A stretch of DNA of 64,000 bases from Salmonella enterica subsp. houtenae serovar Houten (GCA_900478215.1 LS483478.1:1116001-1180000), one strand, 5' to 3'; positions 51,290 to 62,740 are shown, counted from the stretch's first letter. Notes: generated from the sequence alone by a model not told the origin. Translations and numbers: made by a program.

Positions 51290-52060
51290 CTACTCTGCGG
51301 ATATCTGCCATTTTCTGGCAAGTATGCTTCGGTTTTCATCAGACAACCAGCTATTTACAGCGTTAAGAAGATACTGATTATCCTTGGCCATCATATAGAC
51401 TTTATTGCCGGCAGTGTCGGGGAGAATACTCCTGGTTGATACGCAGAAGACGCCTGGCTCTTTATTCTGGTAATAATTACCTTCGAGCAAGTCGGTAAAC
51501 ATGACATCAGCGCTGCGTTCACGAATCCTCTGCAGAGTGGCATTATTGTCTCTCTCGCGAATAACATCTGCATACCTGATATGCTTGTCAACATAGTCCT
51601 GATTTGTACCACCTGGATTAACAACAATCCGCACGCCCTTACGATCAATATCTTCAAGAGATTTGAAGTCATTAATCCTGTTACATTGCGTCAGCGCTAT
51701 TTTCCCATTTTTAAGTACCGGAGAAGAAAGTGCGAACTGTTTTCTTCTGCCGGGAGTTTCTGTAATCCCTCCCATTGCAATATCAAATTTGTCTGCTGCC
51801 AGGTCAGTTGACAGCGTAGGCCAACTGCTAGGTACAAACAGGATATTCAGGTGCAGAGCTTTTCCCAGTGAATATGCCATATCAATATCAAAACCGATTA
51901 ATTTATTTTGTCTGTTGTGAAATGCGAGGGGAGCATAGTCACCAGGCACCCCCACACGTAACTCTTTGCTTTCTTTAATCTCCTGCCAGGTTTTTGCCAT
52001 CGCGGAATGAATACCTGAAAGTGACAACAAGATAACAAACATAAAATATACTTTTTTCAT
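51290..52060 (-). CDS. Periplasmic PheC-like cyclohexadienyl dehydratase family protein
   Basis: 256 residues: signal peptide (to about HSAMA), then a type-3 solute-binding fold. It matches PheC across its length in pattern: RVGVPGDYAPLAF, GFDIDMAYSLGKALHLN, FVPSSWPTLSTDL, KFDIAMGGIT, RIVVNPGGTNQDYVD, ADVMFTDLLEGNYY. PheC converts prephenate or arogenate to phenylpyruvate or phenylalanine in the periplasm. Alternative: an amino-acid binding protein without a transporter; no ABC partner is near. Last moron before attR. Confidence 0.7.
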   Translation of the reverse strand: MKKVYFMFVILLSLSGIHSAMAKTWQEIKESKELRVGVPGDYAPLAFHNRQNKLIGFDIDMAYSLGKALHLNILFVPSSWPTLSTDLAADKFDIAMGGITETPGRRKQFALSSPVLKNGKIALTQCNRINDFKSLEDIDRKGVRIVVNPGGTNQDYVDKHIRYADVIRERDNNATLQRIRERSADVMFTDLLEGNYYQNKEPGVFCVSTRSILPDTAGNKVYMMAKDNQYLLNAVNSWLSDENRSILARKWQISAE

Positions 52061-52544
52061 TACTCTTACCCTAATGTTTGATCAGTAGACTACAGATGAG
52101 ATTGTCTTCTCTCCATTGCGCCGGTAACCTCTACTGGGCAGGGAATCCAATAATAGTGGTATATTAAACGGGAGATCCTCTCGCCACGATATACCACCCG
52201 CTATGAAGACCTGCTTCGGGTTAAGTGACAGGTTCAATTAAATCTTCACCCTGATTTTTCACATTTCTGATGTGATGGATTACCGCAGTCACGTTGTTTG
52301 CAAGAGCGTGCTTTGGTAGGCTGCCTGCTGTTTAGTCAGGACTGACTGTAACCGTGTTTATAGGTCGTACAGTTCACTATTGTGATGTAACATCATATGT
52401 TGATCAGCAGATCGTATGCTGACGATTTCAAAGCTACAGTGTAATATGCACGCCAGTCGTTGATGGGGTAGTTATTGTGGAATGTCCACCGCTGTGTCCA
52501 TCAAGAAAAATTTATCAGCATAGCGAGTTGAAAAATTCATATTT
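52061..52544. promoter_or_regulatory. Right-end phage arm and new lepA leader
   Basis: 484 non-coding bases. TGTGTCCA (52493-52500) and AATGTCCA (52481-52488) are candidate integrase arms. The intact lepA must get its promoter from here or by reading through; no strong sigma-70 pair or ribosome site is evident next to ATG 52545. Small repeats TGATCAGCAGATCGTATGCTGA occur at about 52402-52423. Confidence 0.45.
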
Positions 52545-54344
<1,800 letters not shown>

Positions 54345-54360
54345 TCCCTAAGGAGTTGGC

Positions 54361-55335
54361 ATGGCGAACATGTTTGCCCTGATTCTGGTGATAGCCACAC
54401 TGGTGACGGGCATTTTATGGTGCGTTGATAAGTTTGTTTTCGCGCCAAAACGTCGGGCGCGTCAGGCTGCTGCGCAAACGGCGTCGGGAGATGCGCTGGA
54501 TAACGCTACGCTCAATAAAGTGGCGCCTAAGCCGGGCTGGCTGGAGACCGGGGCGTCGGTTTTCCCGGTTCTGGCGATCGTTCTGATCGTTCGTTCATTT
54601 CTTTATGAACCCTTTCAGATCCCGTCAGGCTCGATGATGCCGACATTGCTTATCGGTGATTTTATTCTGGTGGAAAAATTTGCCTATGGCATTAAAGATC
54701 CGATCTACCAGAAAACCCTGATTGAAACCGGTCATCCAAAGCGCGGGGATATTGTGGTATTTAAATATCCGGAGGATCCTAAGTTAGATTACATCAAACG
54801 CGCGGTCGGTTTGCCGGGCGATAAAATCACTTATGATCCGGTTGCGAAAGAGGTGACGATTCAGCCAGGCTGTAGCTCCGGTCAGGCGTGCGAAAATGCG
54901 CTGCCGGTTACCTACTCTAACGTTGAGCCGAGCGATTTTGTACAGACCTTTGCCCGCCGTAACGGCGGAGAAGCGAGCAGCGGTTTCTTTGAGGTTCCGC
55001 TAAACGAGACGAAAGAAAACGGCATTCGCCTGACCGAACGTAAAGAGACGCTGGGCGATGTAACGCACCGCATCCTGATGGTGCCGATAGCCCAGGATCA
55101 GTTGGGCATGTATTACCAACAGCCAGGACAACCGCTGGCGACCTGGGTTGTACCGCCGGGGCAATATTTCATGATGGGCGATAACCGTGATAACAGCGCG
55201 GATAGCCGTTACTGGGGATTTGTTCCGGAAGCGAATCTGGTTGGTAAAGCGGTCGCTATCTGGATGAGTTTTGACAAGCAGGAAGGGGAGTGGCCGACAG
55301 GCGTACGCCTGAGCCGTATCGGCGGTATTCACTAA
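54361..55335 (+). CDS. lepB: Signal peptidase I (LepB)
   Basis: 324-residue inner-membrane Ser-Lys peptidase that removes signal peptides. Two N-terminal membrane segments (FALILVIATLVTGILW and VFPVLAIVLIVRSFL). Ser91 in PSGSMMP is the nucleophile and Lys146 in LDYIKRAVG the base. GDNRDNSADSRYWG box E present. AAGGAG before the ATG, 16 bases after lepA. Confidence 0.98.
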   Translation: MANMFALILVIATLVTGILWCVDKFVFAPKRRARQAAAQTASGDALDNATLNKVAPKPGWLETGASVFPVLAIVLIVRSFLYEPFQIPSGSMMPTLLIGDFILVEKFAYGIKDPIYQKTLIETGHPKRGDIVVFKYPEDPKLDYIKRAVGLPGDKITYDPVAKEVTIQPGCSSGQACENALPVTYSNVEPSDFVQTFARRNGGEASSGFFEVPLNETKENGIRLTERKETLGDVTHRILMVPIAQDQLGMYYQQPGQPLATWVVPPGQYFMMGDNRDNSADSRYWGFVPEANLVGKAVAIWMSFDKQEGEWPTGVRLSRIGGIH

Positions 55336-55353
55336 CTGTGGCGAAATGATCGT

Positions 55354-55384
55354 TCACGCTGCCGTCTTTTTAGCGGCAGCGTGA
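55354..55384 (+). terminator. Hairpin after lepB
   Basis: Perfect stem TCACGCTGCCG/CGGCAGCGTGA with loop TCTTTTTAG. No T run follows; it may end lepA-lepB or protect its 3' end. Confidence 0.5.
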
Positions 55385-55608
55385 ATTATTTCCAGGATAA
55401 ATTCCCTCAGACTAACGACATCCCCTGTCGTTGTGTATAGAATATTCCCCCGAAGTTTTAGGTTGGCGCCGTTTGGTCGCCACGGCACACGAAACAGCGT
55501 TGGTTATAGACAACCTTCTTTCCGCTGCAGCGATGCGGCAGGGCAGATGACGTGTATCAGGTCTGTTTCGTGTGCTGGATTGTTGACGCATTCATTTATT
55601 GGTATCGC
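55385..55608 (+). promoter_or_regulatory. rnc leader (RNase III autoregulation region)
   Basis: About 220 bases before rnc. In E. coli this leader folds into stem-loops cut by RNase III, which lowers rnc mRNA. Here GCAGCGATGCGGCAGG and CGTTTGGTCGCCACGGCACACGAAACAGCG parts can fold. The frame starting at 55552 is within this leader and is not the true start. Confidence 0.5.
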
Positions 55609-56289
55609 ATGAACCCCATCGTAATTAATCGGCTTCAACGGAAGCTGGGCTACACTTTTAATCATCAGGAGCTGTTGCAGCAGGCATTAACTCACCGCAG
55701 CGCCAGCAGTAAGCATAACGAACGCCTGGAGTTTTTAGGTGACTCAATTTTGAGCTTCGTTATCGCTAACGCGCTTTATCACCGTTTCCCACGGGTGGAT
55801 GAGGGAGATATGAGCCGTATGCGCGCCACGTTGGTGCGTGGTAATACGCTGGCGGAATTAGCCCGTGAATTTGATTTAGGCGAGTGCCTGCGTTTAGGGC
55901 CGGGCGAATTAAAAAGCGGCGGATTCCGTCGAGAGTCTATACTGGCGGACACCGTTGAAGCGTTAATCGGTGGAGTATTTCTCGATAGCAATATCCAGAC
56001 CGTCGAGCAGTTAATCCTTAACTGGTATAAAACCCGTCTGGATGAGATAAGTCCGGGCGATAAACAAAAAGATCCGAAAACGCGCTTGCAGGAGTATTTG
56101 CAGGGTCGCCATCTGCCGCTGCCATCTTACCTGGTTGTGCAGGTACGCGGCGAGGCGCACGATCAGGAATTTACTATCCACTGCCAGGTCAGCGGCCTGA
56201 GTGAACCGGTGGTTGGCACGGGTTCCAGCCGTCGTAAGGCGGAGCAGGCTGCCGCCGAACAGGCGCTGAAAAAACTGGAGTTGGAATGA
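55609..56289 (+). CDS. rnc: Ribonuclease III
   Basis: 226-residue dsRNA endonuclease for rRNA and mRNA maturation. NERLEFLGDSIL signature at about 37-48, DTVEALIGGVF with the second acidic set, and a C-terminal dsRBD (KTRLQEYLQGRHLPLPSYLV... GSSRRKAEQAAAEQAL). ATG 55609 gives the known length. Ends within the era start (ATGA overlap). Confidence 0.97.
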   Translation: MNPIVINRLQRKLGYTFNHQELLQQALTHRSASSKHNERLEFLGDSILSFVIANALYHRFPRVDEGDMSRMRATLVRGNTLAELAREFDLGECLRLGPGELKSGGFRRESILADTVEALIGGVFLDSNIQTVEQLILNWYKTRLDEISPGDKQKDPKTRLQEYLQGRHLPLPSYLVVQVRGEAHDQEFTIHCQVSGLSEPVVGTGSSRRKAEQAAAEQALKKLELE

Positions 56290-57191
56290 GCACCGACAAA
56301 ACTTACTGCGGATTTATTGCCATCGTCGGGCGTCCGAACGTTGGCAAATCCACCTTGCTGAACAAACTGCTTGGGCAGAAGATTTCGATCACTTCCCGTA
56401 AAGCGCAGACCACGCGCCACCGCATTGTCGGTATTCATACCGAAGGCCCGTATCAGGCAATCTATGTTGATACCCCGGGGCTGCATATGGAAGAAAAGCG
56501 CGCCATTAACCGTTTGATGAATAAGGCGGCGAGCAGTTCGATTGGCGACGTTGAGCTGGTGATTTTTGTTGTGGAAGGCACTCGGTGGACGCCGGACGAC
56601 GAAATGGTTCTGAACAAACTGCGCGATGGCAAAGCGCCGGTTATTCTCGCCGTTAACAAGGTGGATAACGTGCAGGAAAAAGCCGATTTGCTGCCGCACC
56701 TCCAGTTCCTGGCAAGCCAGATGAACTTTCTTGATATCGTGCCGATCTCTGCTGAAACGGGCATGAATGTCGATACCATTGCCGGTATCGTGCGTAAACA
56801 TTTACCGGAAGCTATTCACCACTTCCCGGAAGATTACATCACCGATCGCTCTCAGCGCTTTATGGCATCTGAAATCATCCGTGAAAAGCTGATGCGTTTT
56901 CTCGGCGCCGAGCTGCCGTACTCCGTTACCGTTGAGATTGAGCGTTTTGTTACCAACGAACGCGGCGGCTATGATATCAACGGGCTGATCCTCGTCGAGC
57001 GCGAAGGACAGAAGAAGATGGTGATTGGCAACAAAGGCGCCAAAATCAAAACCATTGGTATTGAAGCGCGTAAAGACATGCAGGAGATGTTCGAAGCGCC
57101 GGTACACCTGGAACTGTGGGTGAAAGTAAAATCCGGCTGGGCCGATGACGAACGCGCTCTGCGCAGTCTCGGTTACGTAGACGATCTGTGA
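56286..57191 (+). CDS. era: GTPase Era
   Basis: 301 residues: GTPase domain (GRPNVGKST, DTPGLH, NKVD) and C-terminal KH domain (EGQKKMVIGNKGAKIKTIG) that binds 16S rRNA near its 3' end. Couples 30S assembly to growth. Overlaps rnc by four bases. Confidence 0.97.
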   Translation: MSTDKTYCGFIAIVGRPNVGKSTLLNKLLGQKISITSRKAQTTRHRIVGIHTEGPYQAIYVDTPGLHMEEKRAINRLMNKAASSSIGDVELVIFVVEGTRWTPDDEMVLNKLRDGKAPVILAVNKVDNVQEKADLLPHLQFLASQMNFLDIVPISAETGMNVDTIAGIVRKHLPEAIHHFPEDYITDRSQRFMASEIIREKLMRFLGAELPYSVTVEIERFVTNERGGYDINGLILVEREGQKKMVIGNKGAKIKTIGIEARKDMQEMFEAPVHLELWVKVKSGWADDERALRSLGYVDDL

Positions 57192-57202
57192 GTTAACTCT
57201 GC

Positions 57203-57931
57203 GTGGAAGGGTGGCAGCGCGCATTTGTCCTGCACAGTCGCCCCTGGAGCGAAACCAGCCTGATGCTGGACGTCTTCACGGAAGAATCGGGGCGCGTGCG
57301 CCTTGTCGCCAAAGGCGCGCGATCTAAACGTTCCAATCTGAAAGGTGCGTTGCAGCCTTTTACGCCGTTATTGCTACGCTACAGCGGATGCGGCGAGGTG
57401 AAAACCCTGCGTAGCGCCGAGGCGGTTTCTCTGGCGCTGCCGTTAAGCGGTATTACGCTCTATAGCGGCCTGTATATCAACGAACTCCTCTCTCGCGTAC
57501 TGGAATATGAAACGCGCTTCTCCGAACTCTTCTTTGATTATTTGAACTGTATTCAGGCGCTGGCGGGAACCACCGACTCGCCTGAACCGGCGTTGCGACG
57601 TTTCGAACTGGCGTTGCTGGGACATCTGGGGTATGGCGTCAATTTCACCCACTGTGCAGGCAGCGGCGAACGGGTAGATGACACCATGACCTACCGTTAC
57701 CGCGAAGAAAAAGGTTTTATCGCCAGCGTCGTCATCGATAATAACACCTTTACCGGACGGCACTTGAAAGCACTGGAGGCGCGGGAATTTCCGGATATCG
57801 ATACCCTGCGTGCCGCTAAACGCTTTACCCGTATGGCGTTAAAGCCGTATCTTGGGGGAAAACCGTTAAAAAGCCGGGAGCTGTTCCGGCAATTTATGCC
57901 CAAACGCACAGTAAAAACGAAGAAAGATTAA
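57203..57931 (+). CDS. recO: DNA repair protein RecO
   Basis: 242 residues; N-terminal OB fold (GWQRAFVLHSRPWSETSLMLDVFTEESG) and helical C part with HCAGSGERVDDTM, the E. coli-type lacking a full zinc set. Loads RecA at gaps with RecR. GTG start at 57203, 11 bases after era. Confidence 0.96.
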   Translation: MEGWQRAFVLHSRPWSETSLMLDVFTEESGRVRLVAKGARSKRSNLKGALQPFTPLLLRYSGCGEVKTLRSAEAVSLALPLSGITLYSGLYINELLSRVLEYETRFSELFFDYLNCIQALAGTTDSPEPALRRFELALLGHLGYGVNFTHCAGSGERVDDTMTYRYREEKGFIASVVIDNNTFTGRHLKALEAREFPDIDTLRAAKRFTRMALKPYLGGKPLKSRELFRQFMPKRTVKTKKD

Positions 57932-57942
57932 CGAGGATTGTC

Positions 57943-58674
57943 ATGGCTGAATTACTGTTAGGCGTCAATATTGACCACATTGCCACGTTACGTAATGCGC
58001 GCGGCACCGACTATCCGGACCCGGTACAGGCGGCGTTTATTGCTGAACAGGCAGGCGCGGACGGCATTACCGTACACCTGCGTGAAGATCGTCGCCACAT
58101 TACCGATCGCGATGTGCGTATTCTGCGTCAGACGCTGCATACGCGCATGAATCTGGAGATGGCGGTGACCGAAGAGATGCTGGCGATCGCCGTAGAAACC
58201 AGGCCGCATTTCTGTTGTCTGGTGCCGGAAAAACGCCAGGAAGTTACTACTGAAGGCGGTCTGGACGTGGCCGGACAGCGCGATAAAATGCGCGATGCCT
58301 GTGCGCGCCTGGCGGCGGCTGGCATCCAGGTTTCGCTCTTTATCGATGCCGATGAAATGCAAATCAACGCGGCGGCGGAAGTCGGCGCGCCGTTTATCGA
58401 AATCCATACCGGCTGCTACGCCAACGCAGAAACTGATGCGAAACAGGCAAAAGAGCTGGCGCGTATTGCCAGCGCCGCGACCCTGGCGGCCCGCCTGGGG
58501 CTAAAAGTAAATGCGGGTCATGGCCTGACCTACCATAACGTCAAAGCTATTGCCGCACTGCCGGAAATGCACGAGCTCAATATCGGTCATGCCATTATTG
58601 GTCGGGCGGTGATGACGGGCCTGAAAGAGGCGGTGTCTGAAATGAAACGTTTGATGCTGGAAGCGCGCGGCTAA
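57943..58674 (+). CDS. pdxJ: Pyridoxine 5'-phosphate synthase PdxJ
   Basis: 243-residue TIM-barrel enzyme joining 3-amino-2-oxopropyl phosphate and deoxyxylulose phosphate to make vitamin B6. [21 protein letters not shown] and [10 protein letters not shown] are typical; [12 protein letters not shown] present. CGAGGA before the ATG; overlaps acpS by one base. Confidence 0.97.
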
Positions 58675-59054
58675 TGGCGATTCTCGGCCTGGGAACGGAC
58701 ATTGTAGAGATTGCCCGCATTGAGGCAGTGATCTCCCGTTCCGGCGAACGTCTGGCAAGGCGTGTGCTCAGTGACAACGAGTGGGCTATCTGGGAGACGC
58801 ATCAGCAGCCGGTGCGTTTTCTCGCCAAGCGTTTTGCGGTCAAAGAGGCGGCGGCGAAAGCTTTTGGCACCGGCATTCGCAACGGTCTGGCGTTTAATCA
58901 GTTCGAAGTGTTTAACGATGAGCTGGGAAAACCACGTTTGCGGCTGTGGGGAGAGGCGTTAACGCTGGCGGAAAAACTCGGTGTGGCGCATATGCATGTT
59001 ACGTTGGCCGATGAGCGCCATTACGCCTGCGCTACGGTCATTCTGGAAAGTTAG
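58674..59054 (+). CDS. acpS: Holo-[acyl-carrier-protein] synthase
   Basis: 126-residue phosphopantetheinyl transferase activating [18 protein letters not shown] with the Mg-binding Asp, and [15 protein letters not shown]. Coupled to pdxJ. Confidence 0.97.
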
Positions 59055-59057
59055 ATT

Positions 59058-59165
59058 TGCCGGGCAGAGTTGTTTTGCGTTGCCGGATGACGGCGTAAAT
59101 GCTTTATCTGACCTACAGGCCGACATTTTGTCGGCCTGATAAGCATAGCGCCATCAGGCATTGTG
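59058..59165. repeat. REP/BIME intergenic repeat
   Basis: GCCGGATGACGGCGTAAATGC and the inverted TCGGCCTGATAAGCATAGCGCCATCAGGCA form the usual paired REP units after acpS, between convergent genes. Typical site of gyrase binding or transcript end protection. Confidence 0.75.
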
Positions 59166-59188
59166 ACGTTGGGAACGCGTTAACCCGC

Positions 59189-59449
59189 TTACAGTTTATC
59201 TGCGTGATGCATCAGAACAAACTTATCCCACAACTGTTCTTCGGTTTCGACATGGGCGGGATCGTGCAAAATCGTATTGGGGATCGGGCAGACTTTCTGA
59301 CAGGTCGGCGTTTCGTAATGGCCTACACACTCGGTGCATTTGTCGCTGTTAATCTCGTAAATGCTGTCGCCCATTGAAATCGCCTCATTCGGGCATTCGG
59401 GCTCGCACATATCGCAATTGATACATTTTTTGGTGATTAACAGGGCCAT
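59189..59449 (-). CDS. yfhL: YfhL 2[4Fe-4S] ferredoxin
   Basis: 86 residues with two clusters: CINCDMCEPECP and CTECVGHYETPTCQKVCP. Allochromatium-type ferredoxin, linked in E. coli to tRNA ho5U34 hydroxylation via TrhP. Convergent with acpS across the REP. Confidence 0.95.
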   Translation of the reverse strand: MALLITKKCINCDMCEPECPNEAISMGDSIYEINSDKCTECVGHYETPTCQKVCPIPNTILHDPAHVETEEQLWDKFVLMHHADKL

Positions 59450-59504
59450 CAGGAAACTCTCAAAACATCACAAACCGGGCGGGCATTATACGCGCATTCT
59501 TTAC

Positions 59505-60353
59505 TCAAACCAGTTTTTTTACCAGCGCCTCGCTATGGCGAATACGCTCCGGCGCCCGCTCTAAATCCTGTTGTACCAGCGCCATAAACAGTAAGTCGGT
59601 CAACATCATTTGCGCATGTGTCGAGGAGATAGCGGCGCTGCGCGTCGCCTGCTCCTCAGCAATCGTATACAGGCAGCGGGTGGCGCGCTGTTGCAAGGCG
59701 TTGGGAGAAAAACCGGTAATGGCCAGGATCTTCGCGCCTGCGCGTAATGTTTCGTCCGCCGCCAGGTTCAGCTCTCGCCGCTCCCCGGAATAGGAGATCG
59801 CCAGCAGCAGATCCTCCGGCGCCATTGCCTGCACCGTCGCCAGCAGGGCGTGCATATCGCGCTCAACCACCGCGTTAACGCCAATCTTTAGTAGCTTCCA
59901 GGCAAAATTTTGCGCCACCAGTCCAGAGGCGCCAATCCCGGTGATCACAATACGTCGGGCGTGGCGCAGCATCGCGACGCTTTCTAACAGTTTTTCTTCA
60001 CTGTTAACGTCCAGCGTGGCGTGCATCGCCGCCACATTTTCTTTAATTAATTTTTCCCCAACCAGGCGCATCGGATCGTCGCCGCGAATCTGGTTATGAA
60101 CGGGAACGGAATGCGGATTAGGATTGCTGGCCAACGCTTCGCTGATAGCCAGTTTCAACGCCGGAAACCCTTTAAACCCCAGTTTTTGCGCGAACTTGAC
60201 TACGCTGGATTGGCTGACGCCCGCTTCGGCCGCCAGTTGTTGCGAGCTCAGATGCCGCGCCGTATCCGGTTGCGCGAGCAGATAATCCGCCAGTTTCCTG
60301 TTGCTTTGCGCGAGATCCGGATAACGCTGGCGAATACGAATCAAACAGTTCAT
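59505..60353 (-). CDS. yfhH: RpiR/MurR-family regulator YfhH
   Basis: 282 residues: N-terminal HTH_6 (QQLAAEAGVSQSSVVKFAQKLGFKGFPALKLA) and C-terminal SIS sugar-phosphate domain (ITGIGASGLVAQNFAWKL, ISYSGERRE). Divergent from murQ and PTS genes, so in Salmonella it probably senses an aminosugar phosphate such as MurNAc-6-P and controls them. Confidence 0.92.
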   Translation of the reverse strand: MNCLIRIRQRYPDLAQSNRKLADYLLAQPDTARHLSSQQLAAEAGVSQSSVVKFAQKLGFKGFPALKLAISEALASNPNPHSVPVHNQIRGDDPMRLVGEKLIKENVAAMHATLDVNSEEKLLESVAMLRHARRIVITGIGASGLVAQNFAWKLLKIGVNAVVERDMHALLATVQAMAPEDLLLAISYSGERRELNLAADETLRAGAKILAITGFSPNALQQRATRCLYTIAEEQATRSAAISSTHAQMMLTDLLFMALVQQDLERAPERIRHSEALVKKLV

Positions 60354-60468
60354 GGGCGGCTCCTGCGAAACGTGATGGCGACGACAAAACGAAATTTCAC
60401 TCGCCTGGGGGAATATTCTATTCCATTATGGACGCTTATTATGAATTAAAAATTCCAGAGGGACAAAA
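60354..60468. promoter_or_regulatory. Divergent yfhH-murQ control region
   Basis: GGGGGAATATTCTATTCCATTATGGACG (about 60409-60431) includes a GGAATATTCTATTCC palindrome (60412-60426), a fitting operator for the RpiR-type regulator. AGAGGG precedes murQ. Confidence 0.55.
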
Positions 60469-61362
60469 ATGAATCTTGGTACGTTAGTGTCTGAAACCCG
60501 TAACCCGCAAACGATGGATCTGGATGCGTTGTCTACCCCTGAATTAGTTAAGCGTTTTAATGAACAGGATACGCTGGTAGCCAAAGCAGTAAAAGCCACT
60601 CTGCCTGATGTTGCGCGTGCGGTGGATGCCGCAGCGGCGGCGCTGAAGTCTGGCGGACGTATCATATACATGGGTGCGGGTACCAGTGGTCGGCTTGGCG
60701 TACTGGATGCCTCAGAATGCCCCCCGACGTTTGGCGTTCCGCACGATCTGGTCGTCGGGCTGATCGCCGGCGGGCCGGGCGCGTTACTGAAAGCGGTCGA
60801 AGGCGCGGAAGACAGCCAACAGGCAGGCGAAGACGATCTTGTCGCGCTAAATCTGCAGGAACAGGATCTGGTGGTGGGGCTTGCGGCGTCGGGGCGGACA
60901 CCCTATGTGATTGGCGGTCTGCGCTATGCGCGGCAGTCGGGTTGTACCACTGTTGCCGTCTCCTGTAATCCAGACTCGCCTATTGCGCGGGAAGCTGATA
61001 TCGCTATCTCGCCAGTTGTCGGGCCGGAAGCGCTTACCGGCTCCACGCGGCTGAAATCCGGCACCGCGCAGAAAATGGTGCTCAATATGATTTCTACCGG
61101 CGCGATGGTGAAGTTCGGCAAGGTCTATCAAAACCTGATGGTGGATATGAAAGCCACCAACGTCAAACTGGTCGATCGCGCGTGTCGGATGGTCGTTGAA
61201 GCGACCGGGATAGGTCGCGAAGAGGCGGAAACGTTGCTGAAACAGACCGATTTTGAGGTTAAGCCCGCCATTCTGATGGCGCTTACGGGGCTGGATGCTG
61301 CCGCCGCCAGGGAAAAACTCGTTGCTCATCAGGGCTTTTTAAGGGCGGCGTTAGAACACTAA
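60469..61362 (+). CDS. murQ: N-acetylmuramic acid 6-phosphate etherase MurQ
   Basis: 297-residue SIS-domain enzyme splitting MurNAc-6-P into GlcNAc-6-P and lactate. GAGTSGRLGVLDASECPPTF is the family signature; the second conserved block LAASGRTPYV follows. First gene of the divergent operon with the PTS permease; serves cell-wall recycling. Confidence 0.95.
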   Translation: MNLGTLVSETRNPQTMDLDALSTPELVKRFNEQDTLVAKAVKATLPDVARAVDAAAAALKSGGRIIYMGAGTSGRLGVLDASECPPTFGVPHDLVVGLIAGGPGALLKAVEGAEDSQQAGEDDLVALNLQEQDLVVGLAASGRTPYVIGGLRYARQSGCTTVAVSCNPDSPIAREADIAISPVVGPEALTGSTRLKSGTAQKMVLNMISTGAMVKFGKVYQNLMVDMKATNVKLVDRACRMVVEATGIGREEAETLLKQTDFEVKPAILMALTGLDAAAAREKLVAHQGFLRAALEH

Positions 61363-61372
61363 AGAGGTGTGT

Positions 61373-62737
61373 ATGGATAAGACGGCAGCGCTCGCCAGCG
61401 ATATTTTACGTGCTATCGGCGGAGAGCAAAATATTCTGCGCCTGGAAAACTGTATGACGCGAGTCAGAGTGGAGGTACAGGACGACAGCCAACTGGATAT
61501 TCCACGCTTAAAAGCGTTGCCTGGCGTCAGTGGATATGTAAAGCAAGGGGTGCAACATCAGCTGATCGTTGGGCCGGGGAAGGCTGCGCAGGTGGTCGAT
61601 GCGATGCGCGCGCAGATTGCCGCAGGTGGTGTAAAGCCGGGTATTGATACTATGACGCGTACCAAATCCGAGGCGAAAGCGAAGTATAAAGCGCCGATGA
61701 GCGATGCGTTGCGTAAGCTGGCGAATGTTTTTATTCCGCTTATCCCCGCCTTTATCGCATCCGGCTTGATTACCGGCATTATCAACATTCTTAAACGTCC
61801 GGATATAGTCGGCGATATTGCCGTCCATTACCCTAACTTGCTGGGCCTGATGGGGATATTTGGTAGCGCGGTGTTCGCTATCATGAACATTCTGGTTGGC
61901 GTCAATACCGCGAAAGTCTTTGGCGGATCGCAGGCGTTAGGCGGCGTGATGGCAGGGATCCTTTCCAGCCCGCAATTGGCGCAGATTACGCTCTTTGGCG
62001 AGGCGCTTCAGCCGGGACGGGGCGGCGTCATCGCCGTCCTGCTGGTGGTGGCGTTAATGTGCTGGATTGAGCGCCAGTTCCGTAAGCTGCTGCCGGGGTC
62101 GCTGGAGTTAATTCTTAACCCTTTATTGACAACCATTATTACCGGCGCGGTAGCGATTGTCGCGCTGCAACCGCTTGGCGGCTGGATTTCAGATGCTATC
62201 GCTCACGGCGCGTCCTGGGCAATCGTAAGCGGCGGTTTTCTGGTGGGCGCGGTGTTAGCCGGAACCTTCCTGCCGTTGGTACTGACCGGATTGCATCAGG
62301 GGCTGGTGCCTATTCATGTGGAGCTGGTGCAAGCGCACGGCTATAACGCGTTGTTTCCCATCCTGGCGATGGCGGGCGTTGGTCAGATAGGCGCGGCCAT
62401 TGCCGTACTGATGAAAACCCGCAATGCGCGACTCAAAAAGGTGATTAAAGGCGCGCTTCCGGTCGGACTGCTGGGGATTGGCGAGCCGCTGATTTTTGGC
62501 GTCACGCTTCCATTGGGTAAGCCATTTATTGGCGCTTGCCTTGGCGGCGCGGTAGGCGGGGCGTTGATCAGTTACTGGAAAGTGGCGACGGTAATTACCT
62601 TTGGTATTTCCGGTTTACCACTGGCATTAACAATTGTTGCCGGAAAAGTCCTGTTCTATCTGTTAGGCTATTTAATAGCGGTCATTGCCGGGTTTATTTT
62701 TACCTGGCTGCTGGGGTTCAACGATCCAGAGGAGTAA
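61373..62737 (+). CDS. PTS EIIBC, MurNAc-type permease
   Basis: 454 residues from ATG 61373 after AAGAGG. N-terminal EIIB with phosphorylation Cys in LENCMTRVRVEV; C-terminal EIIC with about ten membrane segments (LANVFIPLIPAFIASGLITGI, GIGEPLIFGVTLPLGKPF). No EIIA: it would use EIIA-Glc, like E. coli MurP. With murQ upstream, MurNAc or a related ether sugar is the likely substrate. Confidence 0.9.
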   Translation: MDKTAALASDILRAIGGEQNILRLENCMTRVRVEVQDDSQLDIPRLKALPGVSGYVKQGVQHQLIVGPGKAAQVVDAMRAQIAAGGVKPGIDTMTRTKSEAKAKYKAPMSDALRKLANVFIPLIPAFIASGLITGIINILKRPDIVGDIAVHYPNLLGLMGIFGSAVFAIMNILVGVNTAKVFGGSQALGGVMAGILSSPQLAQITLFGEALQPGRGGVIAVLLVVALMCWIERQFRKLLPGSLELILNPLLTTIITGAVAIVALQPLGGWISDAIAHGASWAIVSGGFLVGAVLAGTFLPLVLTGLHQGLVPIHVELVQAHGYNALFPILAMAGVGQIGAAIAVLMKTRNARLKKVIKGALPVGLLGIGEPLIFGVTLPLGKPFIGACLGGAVGGALISYWKVATVITFGISGLPLALTIVAGKVLFYLLGYLIAVIAGFIFTWLLGFNDPEE

Positions 62738-62740
62738 GGT

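Noticed and set aside
55552..55608. Extended N terminus of RNase III
   Set aside because: The known protein starts MNPIVINRLQRKLG at 55609; the upstream part is the regulatory leader.
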